From Emmonsiellopsis sp. PD_33 (lineage: Eukaryota; Ascomycota; Eurotiomycetes; Onygenales; Ajellomycetaceae): a stretch of 64,000 nt of DNA. Both the position numbers and the translations under genes were made by a program. This document shows positions 1 to 12,360 of the stretch, in pieces; position 1 is the stretch's first letter, and each line of letters starts with the position of its first letter. The notes below the pieces were generated by a model. It saw only the letters and a program-made list of their open reading frames with translations, searched no databases and was not told the DNA's origin. The stretch spans positions 1 to 64,000 of the forward strand of contig JANTQF010000126.1 in assembly GCA_032988165.1 (NCBI GenBank). Reading direction: 5' to 3'.

Positions 1-1560
1 ATGCAGATATAGAGATAAGTATACAGACAGCCTTAGATAGGCTTGGGAGTAGATTTGAAGGCATGAAAATCTATGTGTAGAGAGAAAGAAGAATGGTGGA
101 GAAGTCAGACTGTGGAGAAAAATAAGGAAGCTAGGAGATTTAGTTGCTTGGTAGGTAGATGGGCATACAGGATCCTGACAGTACAGTCAAAATTTTTTAC
201 CACTAGTTGTTGGCAAAATAGAAACACCCAAGTTTGCCCGTCTAGAGAGGAAAAAGGAATGGAATCAGCTCAACTGTCTTGCAGCCATGGCATTATCTGC
301 CTGCATATCTCGCCATCCCCCCCCCCTGTGGGAAAGTCCCCAGCGCACGTACATAATCTGGAACATGCTAATCAAACGATCAAACACGACGGAGACCACA
401 GCCGCAGCGGGCGTGCTTGGTTCTTTTGAGTACGAATCAGTGGGCTGAAGCGGCCCTGCCAATCAGTCTCATTGCGCTCGAGTATTTTAACTACCCTGGC
501 TGGTGGGAATATCCATTAACTGCCGAGTGCTGTCTGGCGAGGAGCAGGATGATATATGTGTGTCTGTGCATCTGGGTGTTTCAAGCGTCTGGAAGTTGGC
601 AATGAGGGCAATGGGAATTCCGGATGGATTGATGGATTCCCTTTTAATGTTCTTGGTCTGTGAGTGTTCGGTGTTTGGAGGTTAATATATGGATTTAGTT
701 CACGATGTTAGGCGCCGTCCAGTGGTGGTCCCCCTCCATATTGGATCCCGGCGCAATTCTGCTGCCTGTATTTTCTATTTTATTATTGGCATGGCTCGTA
801 CGAAGAAAAGAACTTCTTAAAACAGCGGACTTCCTTGAATGATATTGTTTCGCGGATATCCCTATTCGTTGTTTTTAGTTGTTTTTAGTTAAATATTAGA
901 GGCTGTCTCCACCAGGAGGATCGACCGAGCATCGTCGACTTCACCAACCACAACCACCACCACCACCAACACGACGAACAACTGTGCCCACGAACAGCGA
1001 ACCGCTGGATACTAAACCTATCTGCACTTGGTATCAGACCCCCTTATCGTCCCTATCCCCGCCATTTGGTTTTGCAAGTGAGTTTCCACGTCCCCGCATG
1101 AACCATCCAATCGTCCGTCGGTTTGGTCTTCCTGCACCACAGCACACCACCTCTACGCACTGTATATTCTTAGCATAAGCAGATACTTGTTTGTTAACTC
1201 TGCTCTCTACAAGTCCTTGTACAGATACAGCCCTATTCCCACTAGCCACCCTCCGATCGCGCTTAACCTACCACCCACTTCCACCCTTTGAGGCTGAGAA
1301 ACACCATTTATCATCGTCGAATCCGCCTACATACCCGCAATATCTAAGGCGCACAGTGCGTCTTAGACCCGGAGCCTGGTCAACAACTCCCGAGTTGAAT
1401 TTCTTGCTCGAGTAGTTTTGCCCACCCATCTCGATACCATACCATTCATGAGGTTGTGACCGTCGCGAACCTCAAGCGCCACGCCGCGCTTCGAGCACGA
1501 CGAGGCATAACATACCTTTGTTCGGCCGTACTCCCTAGGGTGAAGGATCTGGAGGACCAG
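1..1560. other. Non-coding upstream region
   Basis: No reading frame here resembles a protein. The part nearest the following regulator gene (about 900-1560) is rich in CA/CT tracts such as repeated CAACCACCAC runs, as expected of a promoter and 5' leader. A short upstream ATG at 1448 is closed after three codons and could act as a minimal upstream ORF. Confidence 0.5.
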
Positions 1561-3938
1561 ATGGCATCAACGGTGGGCGGGAATCTCCTTCCGCAGTCCG
1601 AATTCGATATCCCGCTGAACCTGGCCGCTTCCGCTGCGGCGACTGCGGTGGGGGAATACCCCGTTAATGGAGACACTTATCAGATTGCTGCGAAGGCTGC
1701 TACCAATTTCAATACTCAGCCAGTGAAGAGGAAATTGAAAAATGGCGTGGGTGGAGATGGGACTGCTAGGGCGGACGCGCCCAAACCCAAGCGTGTTCGG
1801 ACGGGATGCTTGACGTGTAGGGAGCGGCATCTCAAATGTGACGAGGCGCTGCCCCGATGTCAGAACTGTCAGAAGTCGGATAGGCTATGTAAACGTGGTG
1901 TTCGGCTCAATTTCATAGACACGCAGGTTGCCGCTCCACCGTATACGGCACCATTCACACATGACTGGCATATCAATTTTCACGACGAGTCTCGAGAGAT
2001 TGCATCGGAATATCAGGGTGGGTTTGAGCGGTATCCCGCTGTGAGAAAGGAGTCCGTCCCTCGAAAACCTGTTCCGTCTTATAATTTCCAGGATATCATG
2101 GGTGCTCCGACGATTTCGCATCAGAGCCTTCCAAGTACTACTCCTTTGCTTTCGAATTATTCAGAACCTCCGCAGCCGGAAATGGCTGAGGCCATATTCC
2201 AACATACCCCGCAACCTCATCATCCTAATTCGACGTTTTCGGATCACTCACTGCCGCATTCACCGTTTAGTACCCCAAAATCTGCGATGGTTCCCTCGAC
2301 AAATGTTAGGTCTTACCTGGATAATGCAGAGGAGGTTCTGCTTATGCAGGTGTTCGTGGAGGAGGTAGGGTTGTGGATGGACTCGATGGACTCGATGAAA
2401 CATGTAAGATTATCCCTATTCGGCATGCTGGAGGCTTTTACTAATCTTTCTAGTTTACTCATATATTACCCTTTCACGCTCTCGAAGAACCCATGCTTCT
2501 GAATGCATTCATGGCCTGCGGGGCGCGTCATTTGTTTCTAGTAAACCCTTCGTATGGAGAAGAAAAAGCCCTGTATTACTACAACACGTCCACCCGCGAC
2601 CTTCTTACCTGTTTACAAAATCCCAACCGCGATACGGTCCTATGTGCCACGACAGCGGTGATTCTTAACGTCTACGAAATTATGTGTGAAAGGGCCATGC
2701 AACGGATGAACCACATAGCCGGTGCCCGAGCCCTTATCAAGGAGTGCCGATGGGATGCTAAGACCGTAGGGATAGGCGGTGCCTGCTTCTGGCTAAATGT
2801 CGGAATGGAGCTACTGAGCTGTCTTCATTTCAACTGGAGAATGGCCTGGGACCCGGACACATGGGATATGGACATGAACATGAGTTTATCGCATAACAGC
2901 GTCGCTGGGGACGAGGAGCTCTGGACGCATCGGATGGTATATATTTGTGCGAAAATAGCCAATTTTAGATCCACGATTCCGCAGTTTCAGGGGCCCGATC
3001 GTGCCGCCCATGACATACGGCTTAATCAGAGGATCGAGGAGTGGAATACGTATAAGGGTTGGTGTGACGAGTGGGCACGGTGCGTACCACGGTCTATGCT
3101 GCCGCTCGGCTACTTGCAGACGTGGCAGACGAATTCTAAGTCGTCATTTCCGGAGGTTTGGTATGTGTAACTCAGTTTCTTGGATATCTGGATGGTATGT
3201 GATTTTATGCTGACATTTTACGTTCTAGGATTATCAAACGAACTGCCGTTGTTGCGAGGTTGTTCTATCACACGGCCTGCTGTTTGTTGGCCAAAGTTCA
3301 CCCCGCGGAATCCGAATTCAGCGAAAACATGCTTTCCATGCAGCAGAACCATGCCCATGATATATGCGGTATTGTTGCGCATGTCAAGGATAGGTACGCT
3401 ATTTTCCCAAAACCCCTTGTCGCTTTCATGACTATAACAATAGAATACGGCCTGCTGACTTGAGAATCTTTCAAAACACAGAGGTGTAGCTAGCGTCTCC
3501 CTCCGCTGCCTTGCCATCGCCGCCGAATGCCTAACGACCCGCCAAGCGCAAGAAGAAGTCCTCCAAATCATTGACAAAATCATGAAAGAAACGGGCTGGC
3601 AAGTGGGCTTTCTGCGCGGCGAACTCATTGAGAAGTGGGGATGGAATGCCTCTCCACCTCAACAGCAACAACAGCAATCTCACCAGCAACCAGTCTCCGC
3701 ATCACCCGGGTCAGCGCCGTCATCATTATTGGCGTCCTCACTATTGAATTCCGGAATGTCCAGCGGCAACACGACGACGACAAGTGCGCCCGCAAGACCG
3801 CGCATGCCGCAGGGCATTGTGAACCCATTGATGGCCACTGCGGATTTCTCGTATGAAAATCATCCATATCAGAGCCATTATGTTGCGCCGCATAATCATA
3901 ATCATATTGGGGGATACGGGCATTTTGAAGGATATTGA
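1561..3938 (+). CDS. Zn2Cys6 transcription factor (OefC-like)
   Basis: A nuclear DNA-binding regulator of 723 aa. Exons are 1561-2403, 2454-3160, 3229-3393 and 3482-3938; splicing keeps one frame and the sum is 2172 nt. A canonical binuclear zinc cluster lies at residues 83-110 with spacing C-x2-C-x6-C-x6-C-x2-C-x6-C, preceded by basic residues. The rest matches the fungal-specific transcription factor region typical of Pro1/Ume6-like C6 proteins, with a polyQ stretch near residue 590. I chose the first in-frame ATG (1561). The frame is open further upstream but has no ATG, so a 5' exon cannot be excluded. The finger and its C-terminal flank recall Aspergillus OefC, but that is from memory. 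Targets are unknown. Confidence 0.9.
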
Positions 3939-5456
3939 GGGGTAATTATTTTGGCGGTTTTCTTCTGCTTCTTTTTCTATGGTGCTCTTGATGGGTATGG
4001 TACGCATGATATATGGATGGATGAATGAATGAAAGGATGAGATGGATAGATGGGTAAATAACTATTTTTTATGTGCTGTATTCCCCCCTTTTTACTTTGG
4101 ATCTGTATATATGTGAGGATTGAGCTGATACCGAATACCATATTTTTTTTATTGTGTTAGCATTGAATGGTTGCATTTTCTTTTCTCCTTTCTTTCTTTC
4201 TTCTCCGCTCTTCATGTTGATATTTTCGATTACCATGTCATTCCATATCTCCCTACCCCCTGAATTGTCGAGATCGGACTGATATTGCATATCTATTTAC
4301 AATTATATAGGAAGGAGATTTTTGGAAAGAATGGTTATATATGGCCATAGATACCCCCCTCTCTTTCTCCCCCCCTCTTTAGTACTATCAATCCCTGTTT
4401 TAGATTTTGTGTCCAACATAGAATCCACACACACCACCGACCAATCCAAATGTGCGTTATCGATGCCACACGCAGGCATAATATTTTAAAAGGATGTAGA
4501 TAGTATGGAATGATGCTATACCAGACTTCATATAGATAATAGCACCTTACCATGTGAAGTGTGGGCCAGCAACATGTGCATAACCGCCGGGATGTGGGGA
4601 ATCCCGAGTGTTGGTGACAGGCACGGCGCTTAGCAAAGCGGGAAAGGCGCTTAATCCGGCCATATGGGAGGCATGGATGGAATGAATGGACATGTGCGCT
4701 GGTGCTCAACGGCGCATGGGCTCCTTACGGCCTAGTTAGTTATTTCAACATTGGATAGTAGTTGGTTGATGTATCTCAGGTAATGGCAGCGGACATTTTG
4801 CTTGCGGACAGCCCTCGTGCAGCATACTACTACTACTCTAGTACATCGATATCCGCCTTAGAGATAGTACCATGAGCATAACGGGACAAACCACCCACCT
4901 AGCCACCAGCACCACTCCGCACTGCCACCAATGATACCTCCATCTCACGAAGACGAGGAGCCTCCACAGCAACCCCCACTGGCCCAACCGGGAGTTGGAT
5001 GAGGGTGAGGGGGCGGTTTGTTCAATCGATGAAGAACGTGCATGAGGTTGAGGTTGAGGTTTGAGGCGAGGTCGTTGGCTATGTTGAATACACATGGGAA
5101 GAGGCGGGCTGTGGTTGAGAGTACTCCGTAAGGGGTTTATTTTTAGGGTGGTTATGTATTCGGTACGTGGGAGTTCTTGGAGGGGGGGATCTGCGGGGAG
5201 TTGGTTAGATAGAGCATACTGGATGGATCCGGCCAGGATCGGGTCCGCATAGTGAATGTCATTGGAGTTCCTTTTTGGAGAAGATGAGACGCAAATCAGA
5301 CATGATATATGTTTCCCATGTATCGTTCACCTTGAGAATCTTCCCGATGGGTCAAATCGGAGAAAGAGAGAAATGCCATAACGCCCATCTAGATAACAAA
5401 ACCCACCGCGGCAAAAAAAAAACCAAAAATTCGTTTCGCAAAAGATTGATCCCAAA
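3939..5456. other. Intergenic, convergent 3' regions
   Basis: This lies between the ends of two convergent genes. It holds T-rich and GGATGGAT-type low-complexity DNA and one TACTCCGTA motif at 5122-5130. The short open frames have no recognisable protein features. Confidence 0.5.
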
Positions 5457-6655
5457 TCACATTTTCATGTCAGTGTCCTCATCATCTTCATCCCCCAGCG
5501 CACCCCCTGGTATCCTCCCCTCATTTAGCTCCCTCTCAAGCTTCGTAATCTCCTGCAAACTCTTCGCCTCCCGAATCATCTTCTCAACCCGTTTCCTCTC
5601 CTTGTCCGTAAGCTTTACCCGAATAGCCCTTTCACCAGGCTGTTGCATGGCGCCGCGGGACGTGGCAGCTGATACTGAAGAGGCATCGAAGGTGCGGGAT
5701 TTTATTCCCATTATTTTGGAGGCGAGGGGGGAGGGGTTAGAGGGGGTGCCAAAGAGCTCAGCAGCGCGGGCGCGTTCGGCGTCCTTGACTTTTTGGTAGT
5801 CGAGGAAGCGGACGGTGGGGAGGAGGTAGATAAGCCAGAGGCGGTAGTTCTAAAGAGATGTTAGTGAGCTTATTTGTCTTCCTCATTTCCATGTGATTTA
5901 AAAAAAAACGGATCTCAAATAGGCTAGATAGTATCATATCTCATAGACGGCTCGCGAAAGGCCTCCCAAAGTCCAAAACCAAAAACCAGACATGTCGTCC
6001 GTCCCAAAAACGTTTGAAAACGGAAAATATAGAACTAACCTCCTTCCTCGTCACCGGATTTTCCAACAACGACACATGCGTCAGTCTGCCTAGGTTCTTC
6101 AACGGTTCCAAATCCGCCAACTCCGCCACATTATTCGCCGTAAGAATCAGCGTTGTGAGGTTCGGAATCGACGATGCGATGGAGGGTTGGATATGTGAGA
6201 CACGATTGCGGGCGAGAAGTAGCGTTCGCAGGCGCGGTGAGAAGGGGAAGTTAGAAAGGGAGGAGATGTCGTTGTCTGTGAAGTCGATGGCGTCGTGGTC
6301 CTGGTTAGACTGTTAGCTGGAGAGCTCCACGCCGCTGTATGCATTACGATAGAGGGTGGGCGGGAAGTCGCCTGTACTTCCCAAGCGGAAGGAATATAGA
6401 AAAAGCACAACAGCAGATAAATACATGGACGTACCTTCGCAGCACCCAGATTTTCAATCGCGGGAATTTTATGGCCTATTTACCCCAATCCCAAAGGAGG
6501 AAGAAATACGATATCAATTGAGCTCATTACCAAGTTATTTTTTTTTGCAGTAGTATCTGTTCTTTTCAATACGCACCTCGAAGATCAAGCTCACGCTCTT
6601 TGACAGGATTCAGGTAGGAGAGGGAGTTTTGGATTAGCTCGACGGTGAGCCGCAT
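5457..6655 (-). CDS. lea1: U2 small nuclear ribonucleoprotein A' (LEA1)
   Basis: Leucine-rich-repeat subunit of the U2 snRNP that pairs with U2 B'' and binds U2 snRNA stem-loop IV during branch-site recognition in the nucleus. Exons on the minus strand are 6655-6577, 6475-6435, 6300-6040 and 5849-5457 (774 nt, 257 aa). The start MRLTVELIQNSLSYLNPV and the segment ending RELDLRG are typical of the family. They are followed by LRRs, by LLENPVTRKE and by the C-terminal cap YLLPTVRFLDYQKVK. The tail is acidic (DEDDEDTDMKM). Length and domain order are normal for fungal U2A'. A TCACGTGA site lies about 240 bp upstream (6891-6898). The first 79-nt exon is the part most easily missed by automatic calling. 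Confidence 0.93.
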
Positions 6656-7574
6656 GGTGACGGTATGAATGGTATATGAAAACGGTGGTGGTGGGGTGGG
6701 ATTCGGTTTCTTTTAACGTGATTCCGTGTCTTCGTTTCCGATGCGGAGAGAAAATGGACGCAACGAGGGTGGTTTGGGGTATATCAATGAGAAGTTGTGA
6801 GGTATGAAGAACGGTTGATGTTATGCGAAAGTTGAGAGGTTGATATGAGAGTTGCGGCTCAAAGTTCAAACTTCCAGAGCTGCATCTAGGTCACGTGATC
6901 CTCAACATCAAGGTCTAGATCCATAGATGAATAGGAGAGGAATTGCTTTTTGGGGAAGCGGCTTTTCTTTCTCACTTGGTTCATTGATTTATAAACTACC
7001 AGCTGACAGACAGGTTCTCGTATTACCCCTCTTGACAACCGCTACTGAGGATTATAGAACTTGGCCTCCCCATGCTCACATCGAATACAGGAAATGGATT
7101 CTTCGTGAAAGAGCACTTGGTAAAAAACCATATTTCTCTAGCCCATCTAACTATATACAATTGAACATCCCATTAGGAACGTTTATATAGCACGGTCCAC
7201 AGTTCAAGTCCAACCAATTAAGTAACCCCCCACACCAAAGGACGTCTCCCCGTTGGAGATTCCCTGAACTCAACGCAATTGGTAGCAGGTTAGAAAACGC
7301 AGGGAGAAAAAATAAGTAGAGATGAATATATAGACAGAAGAACAAAACGGAATCAGATTGAAGTGTGATAGAATGAGTATAATAAAAGCGTTCAAATGTA
7401 AAAAGTACAAGCGCCAATTCAAACCCCTCGCCATTTTGCTCATTATAGATAGGCAGAACTCCTAAACGCCATTGCTCTTGAAACCAAGTAATGTTTGCAA
7501 GCATGCAAAGACAAAACAAAAAAAAGAACAAAGACAGACATAATATCTTATATATCATCCATTCATTCGTTCAA
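6656..7574. other. Intergenic: U2A' promoter and apyrase 3' end
   Basis: It contains a perfect 8-bp palindrome TCACGTGA (6891-6898), a bHLH/Cbf1-type E-box, upstream of the U2A' gene. The remainder is AT-rich 3'-flanking DNA of the next gene, with no supported coding frame. Confidence 0.5.
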
Positions 7575-9900
7575 TCAATCATCTAAAAAGGGAGACGAGC
7601 CACTTGTCTTATGTCTCACAGGGCTCGCCGCTCTTGACCTGCGCCCATTATTCGTCGGACCTAAAGCAAGAGGTGCTAATCGCTCCCGACTCTCCGTTCG
7701 AACCGCGAGGCCGTTCCGATCCATATGGCCCACGTTGCTGTATAGCGATGAGCTGCTATTATTATGATCGAGCACCATTCCGTTCTTCATCATGGTCGGA
7801 CTCGACTTGTTATTATTATTACCAAAATTTGTCTCCTCATCGGATGACATGCCGCCTAATTCAAAATCTCGCGCGCCATCTTCAAGAACGCGCTCGTAGG
7901 CAACGTGGTGGCTGCCCCGTCTGAAGAATGGGAATTTGTTGGCGAAGAATCCTTTTCGTCGATGATGGTAGGTAGAGATGCCGCCGCGGCTGCCTGGCCG
8001 TCCGGTCATCTTGCGATAGAGGCGCTTTCGTCGTTCGCGCCCGCAGAGGAAGAATACCGCAAATGCGACTATGAAGAGGAATAAGAAGATCCCGGGAATT
8101 CGTCGTGGGGTGTCGCCTTTGAATAGGGTGTCATGCCAGTGGTCGGATTCGGTTTCGTTGTGGGGGACGGTAGGGCGGGGTAGCTGGAGGAGTTGGGGGC
8201 CTGGATATTGGAAGTCGTCTGGGACGCCCGCGACGTTGCTGCCGAATCCGACGGGGAGGCCGTTCTTGAGTGGTGGGACCTGAGAGGAGGCGTATAGAAC
8301 TGCCTTGCCGAGCGTCCAGCTCACTTCCGTGGAGTCTATTTTATTGACTGCTTGGAAGGCGTCCAGAAAGCCTTTTTCTTTGCCATGGGCCAAGACCTCC
8401 TTTGTTCCATTGTGGCCGCTTCCCATGGTGTTTTCAATCCCGACGCGTGGGATCCCGATTCCGTCATGGAGGACGTTGATAAGCCAGGAGGCTTTGAAGC
8501 AGACTTCATAGGCAGTTTCTTGGTCCACTTTCTTCCCCCACTTGTGATCCACGACGCCTTCTTTAATCGTATCCCAAGGCTGACCACAGAACTCCTTCAC
8601 ACGTTTTTGGTATGTATTGAAATCATACGCCTTGTCCTTGTGCGCCATTTCGAATATTTCATGCGTCGTATGCCAGTATTCACTAATGCCGATAAAATGA
8701 TTGACATCAAAGTCAATTGCTGGAACGTGGACTCCATTCAGAAGGCAGGGCTCATCGGGACAAGGTGCGTCTTTATCAAGTAGGGGAAATGTCTGGCGGA
8801 GACAGTCTTCGAATTTACCCGTTCCAACGAGATAGGGATCCGTGCCGGATACTGCGCCCTCGGAGGGGAGAATAGATCCATCGAGAGTGGTTCGTAGTCC
8901 GGAAGGTAAACAAGGATCTGGCCTCTTCCTATTCTTTTCATTTCCGGCAGCCTCCAAAAGGGCCCTGACATATCGACTTCTTGCCTGTCGAGCACCAAAC
9001 CCTAGCCAAGAAGTCACAAAAACTCTGTACTCTGATGACTGGCCATTGATATTCCTTAGCCGCATAAGGGTCAAATCATTGGCATGTTTTTCCGCTTCGG
9101 TAGCATTTGGTGCAAACGCAATTTGTGCTGATGCGCCGCCCATGTCCAAAAATCCATATGTGTGATGGCCTTTGCCATGATCGTGGGCCTTGCGATCATC
9201 AAAGCCGCCCATTAGATAATTCGTTGCGATCCACCCATACAGGCCCTCTGTATTTCCCTCAATCACTTGCACATGCTGCCCGCAATCGGGCATGAGCAAG
9301 TCGGTGTTTTCGCGGATGTAGGCGCAGACATTACTTAGTATAGCCTTCTGTTCTGAATTGGGTAGCAGTCGCATTCCAGCGGTTGCGAGGAGGAATATAG
9401 GCGTATCAGGGACATCTTCTTCGGGGATAATTTCGAGAGCATGGTGAATGAGAGGCCTGAGGTGCTCGAGGCCAACGTCTTTGGGGTTCTGGTTAAATGT
9501 TGAAATGCCTGATAATATTGCATTAGCATTCATGGGTGCGAAGATCGCCATTGACTCTGAGTTGATACATACCGGGATGAATCTTCTTGGTCCAGTTGTC
9601 CTTGGTGATAACCTCCGGCAACAGTACTAGCTCCTTCGCAGACGCGGATTTGCGAGCCTTGACGCTATCCGGCCATCGATAGACATGGACGCGAGTCCCC
9701 TATAAACAGATATCCCAGTTAGCATCAAATCGCGACATTTTGAGCTACGGAAAGGTACGGAAACCGCGGAGCTCAGCTTACAGATGATCCAGCATCCAAG
9801 ATGACGGCATATCTCCCTAAGACACGCAGAGGACTGGTTAGTGACTTCTGGGCATGCTGCGCGTGGTTGCGAAACGGGCGGATATCATACAGATCCCCAT
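7575..9900 (-). CDS. ynd1: Golgi-type apyrase, GDA1/CD39 family (YND1-like)
   Basis: Nucleoside di/triphosphatase of the secretory pathway. It hydrolyses the nucleoside diphosphate released by glycosyltransferases and so sustains protein and lipid glycosylation. Exons on the minus strand are 9900-9891, 9816-9782, 9699-9573 and 9508-7575 (2106 nt, 701 aa). Apyrase conserved regions are visible in order: VILDAGSSGTRVHVY (about 8-22), LLATAGMR, GLYGWIATNYLMG and GFLDMGGASAQIAF. A hydrophobic helix (IFLFLFIVAFAVFFLC) near residue 550 is followed by a basic cytosolic tail. The single C-terminal membrane segment and the lack of an N-terminal one point to YND1 rather than GDA1. The 10-nt first coding exon supplies MGI and part of W. 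A Met at 9551 lies inside the last intron and is not the start. Confidence 0.93.
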
Positions 9901-10677
9901 CTGGAATTCTGGGCTTTTTTCCCTTCTGGTTATCTCAAATTCATCGCCTAGCGTAGATTATAAATCAAGGAAGCTCAGAGGGTTGATTCTTTTTTGTTTC
10001 GCAAATAGAGAGGCTGTTTCGTTGCGAATCAGCACTGATCTATACTCGTACACCTGTTTTGAAACAGAAAAAAAAAAAGCGAGGATGTCGAGAGAAGCCC
10101 TTCCGCGTGGATAACGAGCGTCTATAGAGGGAGAAGAAGAGGAGACGAGAGAGGAATCGGACAGAGAGAGCGAGATAGAGAGGAAAAGCGAGGCTGAGTG
10201 GAGGTTGAGGTTGATATCGAAGAAGCCACCCGCCCAGATAAGAAAAATGTCTCGATTTCAACTCTATCGGCCCGTATTGCCTGTTACCGCAATAATACAC
10301 ATTACGCGTACTTCTGGCTGCAGCATGCGACCCTATTCACCAATCACAACGGCGGATCTTGCCCATCAGGGGGCTTGGCGCACAGCAAGTCCCTGCCGAT
10401 CGCCGGACGTAATTTACCGGCGGCGTCACGTACGGTATTGCGGGAGGCTGAGAGACGAGGGGCGCTAACTAACTACAGTTAGCTTAGCGGCGGGCGATTA
10501 CATCATCGTGCCCAGTTCGAGAAAGACCGACATGCGCAATTCATATGGATTCATATATACGAGACTTGATTTTCGTCTGTGACTCCAGAGGATGTCAAAT
10601 TGCATTGGTTAACTAGTGGCTGCATGGCAGCTTGCAGACTGATCAACTAAACTAAACTAAACCGAATAAGCAGATCA
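9901..10677. other. Intergenic: apyrase promoter
   Basis: On the minus strand this is a pyrimidine-rich leader (plus-strand GA tract about 10112-10210), the kind of CT-rich DNA common just upstream of fungal starts. No coding signal was seen. Confidence 0.45.
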
Positions 10678-12360
10678 TCAATTCTGGAGACCTCCCGTCT
10701 TTCGCACAACATTGAAGCCCTTCAAATCCGGCAGCGCAGCCCGAATCTCCTGCGAATACACATATTCACCGCCAGCATAGTTGACCTGCTCAAATACTTT
10801 TCCAGGCATGCTACCGCCCATGTACGTCGACTTGGTGGTGGGGAAAAGGGAACAATCGGACAACTCATTGATGCGCTTCTTCCACTGCTTGGCAGACTCC
10901 GGGGTGGGGTCAATGAACTTGATGCCCTGTCGCTCAATCTGTTTTATTGTGTCTCTAATCCATCGGCTCTGGATCTCAACAGTCGTAGGTCCGTTGCTGA
11001 GGAGGGTCGGGCCTTGCGGTCCGTACAGGTGGAACATGTTGGGGTAGCCGCTGACTGTTGTGCCGAGATAGGTAAATGCGCCATTCTTCCACTCGTCCAT
11101 CAGGTTTGTACCGTGGATGCTGCGTAGGCCCATGCTCGTCATGCCACCAGTGGTGATGTCAAAACCAGTGGCAATGCAGATGATGTCGAACTCATGGACA
11201 GTACCATCCTGCAACTTAATGCCCTTTTCCACGAATCCGACGATCGGGTTGTTTTTGATGTCGACGATGTCAACATTGGGTCTGTTGAACTGCTCAAAGT
11301 AGTCATATTCGAGACACGGGCGCTTCACACCCCAGGGGTGAGGAGGCTCTAGGGGGGCGAGGAGATCGCGGAGTCGTGGGTCGTGAACGCGGTCACGGAT
11401 CTTCTTCGCCCAAAAATCATAGACGATCCTATTGGCCTTGGGGTCATAGAGATAGTCTTTGTAGTTACCAAGCCAGTAGCGGAATCCACCGTCTTGCCAG
11501 AGTTTTTCAAGGAACGCCTGTTGCTCCTCCTCAGTGTCCTCAGTTGAGTTGCCTTCGGAGAAAGTGTACAGGAAGCCCCCGAAGCATTTCTCGCGCAGGG
11601 CAAAAAGTTCAGGGTAAAATGCCTTGGTCTCCTCTTGCTCTTGGACGGTGAGGCTGCGTTTACGCATGGGGACAGCGAGGTTAGGGGTCCGTTGGAAGAC
11701 TTTCAGGGAGCCAGCCTCAGGGCCCCAAGCTTGGGTGACTTGAACACCAGAGGCCCCCGTACCAATGACTGCACAGCGTTTACCACGGACATCGATGTGC
11801 TCATCAGGCCAGAAAGAGGAGTGGTGAACGATACCTTTGAACGAGTCGATGCCCGACCACTCCGGAACGTAACGCTTAGCAGCAAAGCCGGCAGCAACTA
11901 TGAAGTACTTGGCATATGCCTTTCTTCCATCTGCAGTGGTGATGTGCCAGCGGCCTTCATTTGTATTAAACTGGGCGCCGACAACAACGCTGTCAAAGGC
12001 ACAGTCCTTCTTGATCTGCAACACCTTGTCGACATGATCAAAGTATGCTCGCAGCTCCTTGTAAGTTGGGTAGTTGGTCGACCACGTCCAGTCCTTGTAG
12101 GTTTCGGGGATCGAATACTGGTATTCTGGGATTTCAGAGTCGACACCGGCTCCCGGGTAACAGTTCCATCTCCAGGTTCCCCCGAGGTCGTTACCCGCTT
12201 CGTAAATGACGCTCTTGAGTCCGAGCTTGCGCATTTCATAAAGACAGTAGACACCACCGAACCCGGCCCCGACAATCAAGACATCAACCTCAAGATTGTT
12301 GGCGTATACGCCCGTTGAACCCCGGCGTTGGGCATACTCGTGGAGTTCCGTCTTCACCAT
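10678..12360 (-). CDS. Baeyer-Villiger flavin monooxygenase
   Basis: FAD- and NADPH-dependent monooxygenase expected to insert one oxygen next to a ketone carbonyl, giving an ester or lactone. It is one uninterrupted reading frame of 560 aa. The FAD-binding Rossmann motif GAGFGG is at 31-36. The Baeyer-Villiger fingerprint F-x-G-x3-H-x3-W-P (FKGIVHHSSFWP) is at 174-185. The NADPH-binding GTGASG is at 200-205, and an ATGFD motif follows near residue 396. Length is that of cyclohexanone/phenylacetone-type enzymes. No signal peptide is seen. It is transcribed away from a beta-lactamase-family hydrolase (start 14035), with a second Zn2Cys6 regulator beyond, suggesting coordinated ketone oxidation and ester cleavage. 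Substrate is not predictable from sequence alone. Confidence 0.95.
   Translation of the reverse strand: MVKTELHEYAQRRGSTGVYANNLEVDVLIVGAGFGGVYCLYEMRKLGLKSVIYEAGNDLGGTWRWNCYPGAGVDSEIPEYQYSIPETYKDWTWSTNYPTYKELRAYFDHVDKVLQIKKDCAFDSVVVGAQFNTNEGRWHITTADGRKAYAKYFIVAAGFAAKRYVPEWSGIDSFKGIVHHSSFWPDEHIDVRGKRCAVIGTGASGVQVTQAWGPEAGSLKVFQRTPNLAVPMRKRSLTVQEQEETKAFYPELFALREKCFGGFLYTFSEGNSTEDTEEEQQAFLEKLWQDGGFRYWLGNYKDYLYDPKANRIVYDFWAKKIRDRVHDPRLRDLLAPLEPPHPWGVKRPCLEYDYFEQFNRPNVDIVDIKNNPIVGFVEKGIKLQDGTVHEFDIICIATGFDITTGGMTSMGLRSIHGTNLMDEWKNGAFTYLGTTVSGYPNMFHLYGPQGPTLLSNGPTTVEIQSRWIRDTIKQIERQGIKFIDPTPESAKQWKKRINELSDCSLFPTTKSTYMGGSMPGKVFEQVNYAGGEYVYSQEIRAALPDLKGFNVVRKTGGLQN

Noticed and set aside
9509..9551. 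Met at 9551 as start of the apyrase
   Set aside because: It falls within an intron; true upstream exons restore the first conserved apyrase motif.
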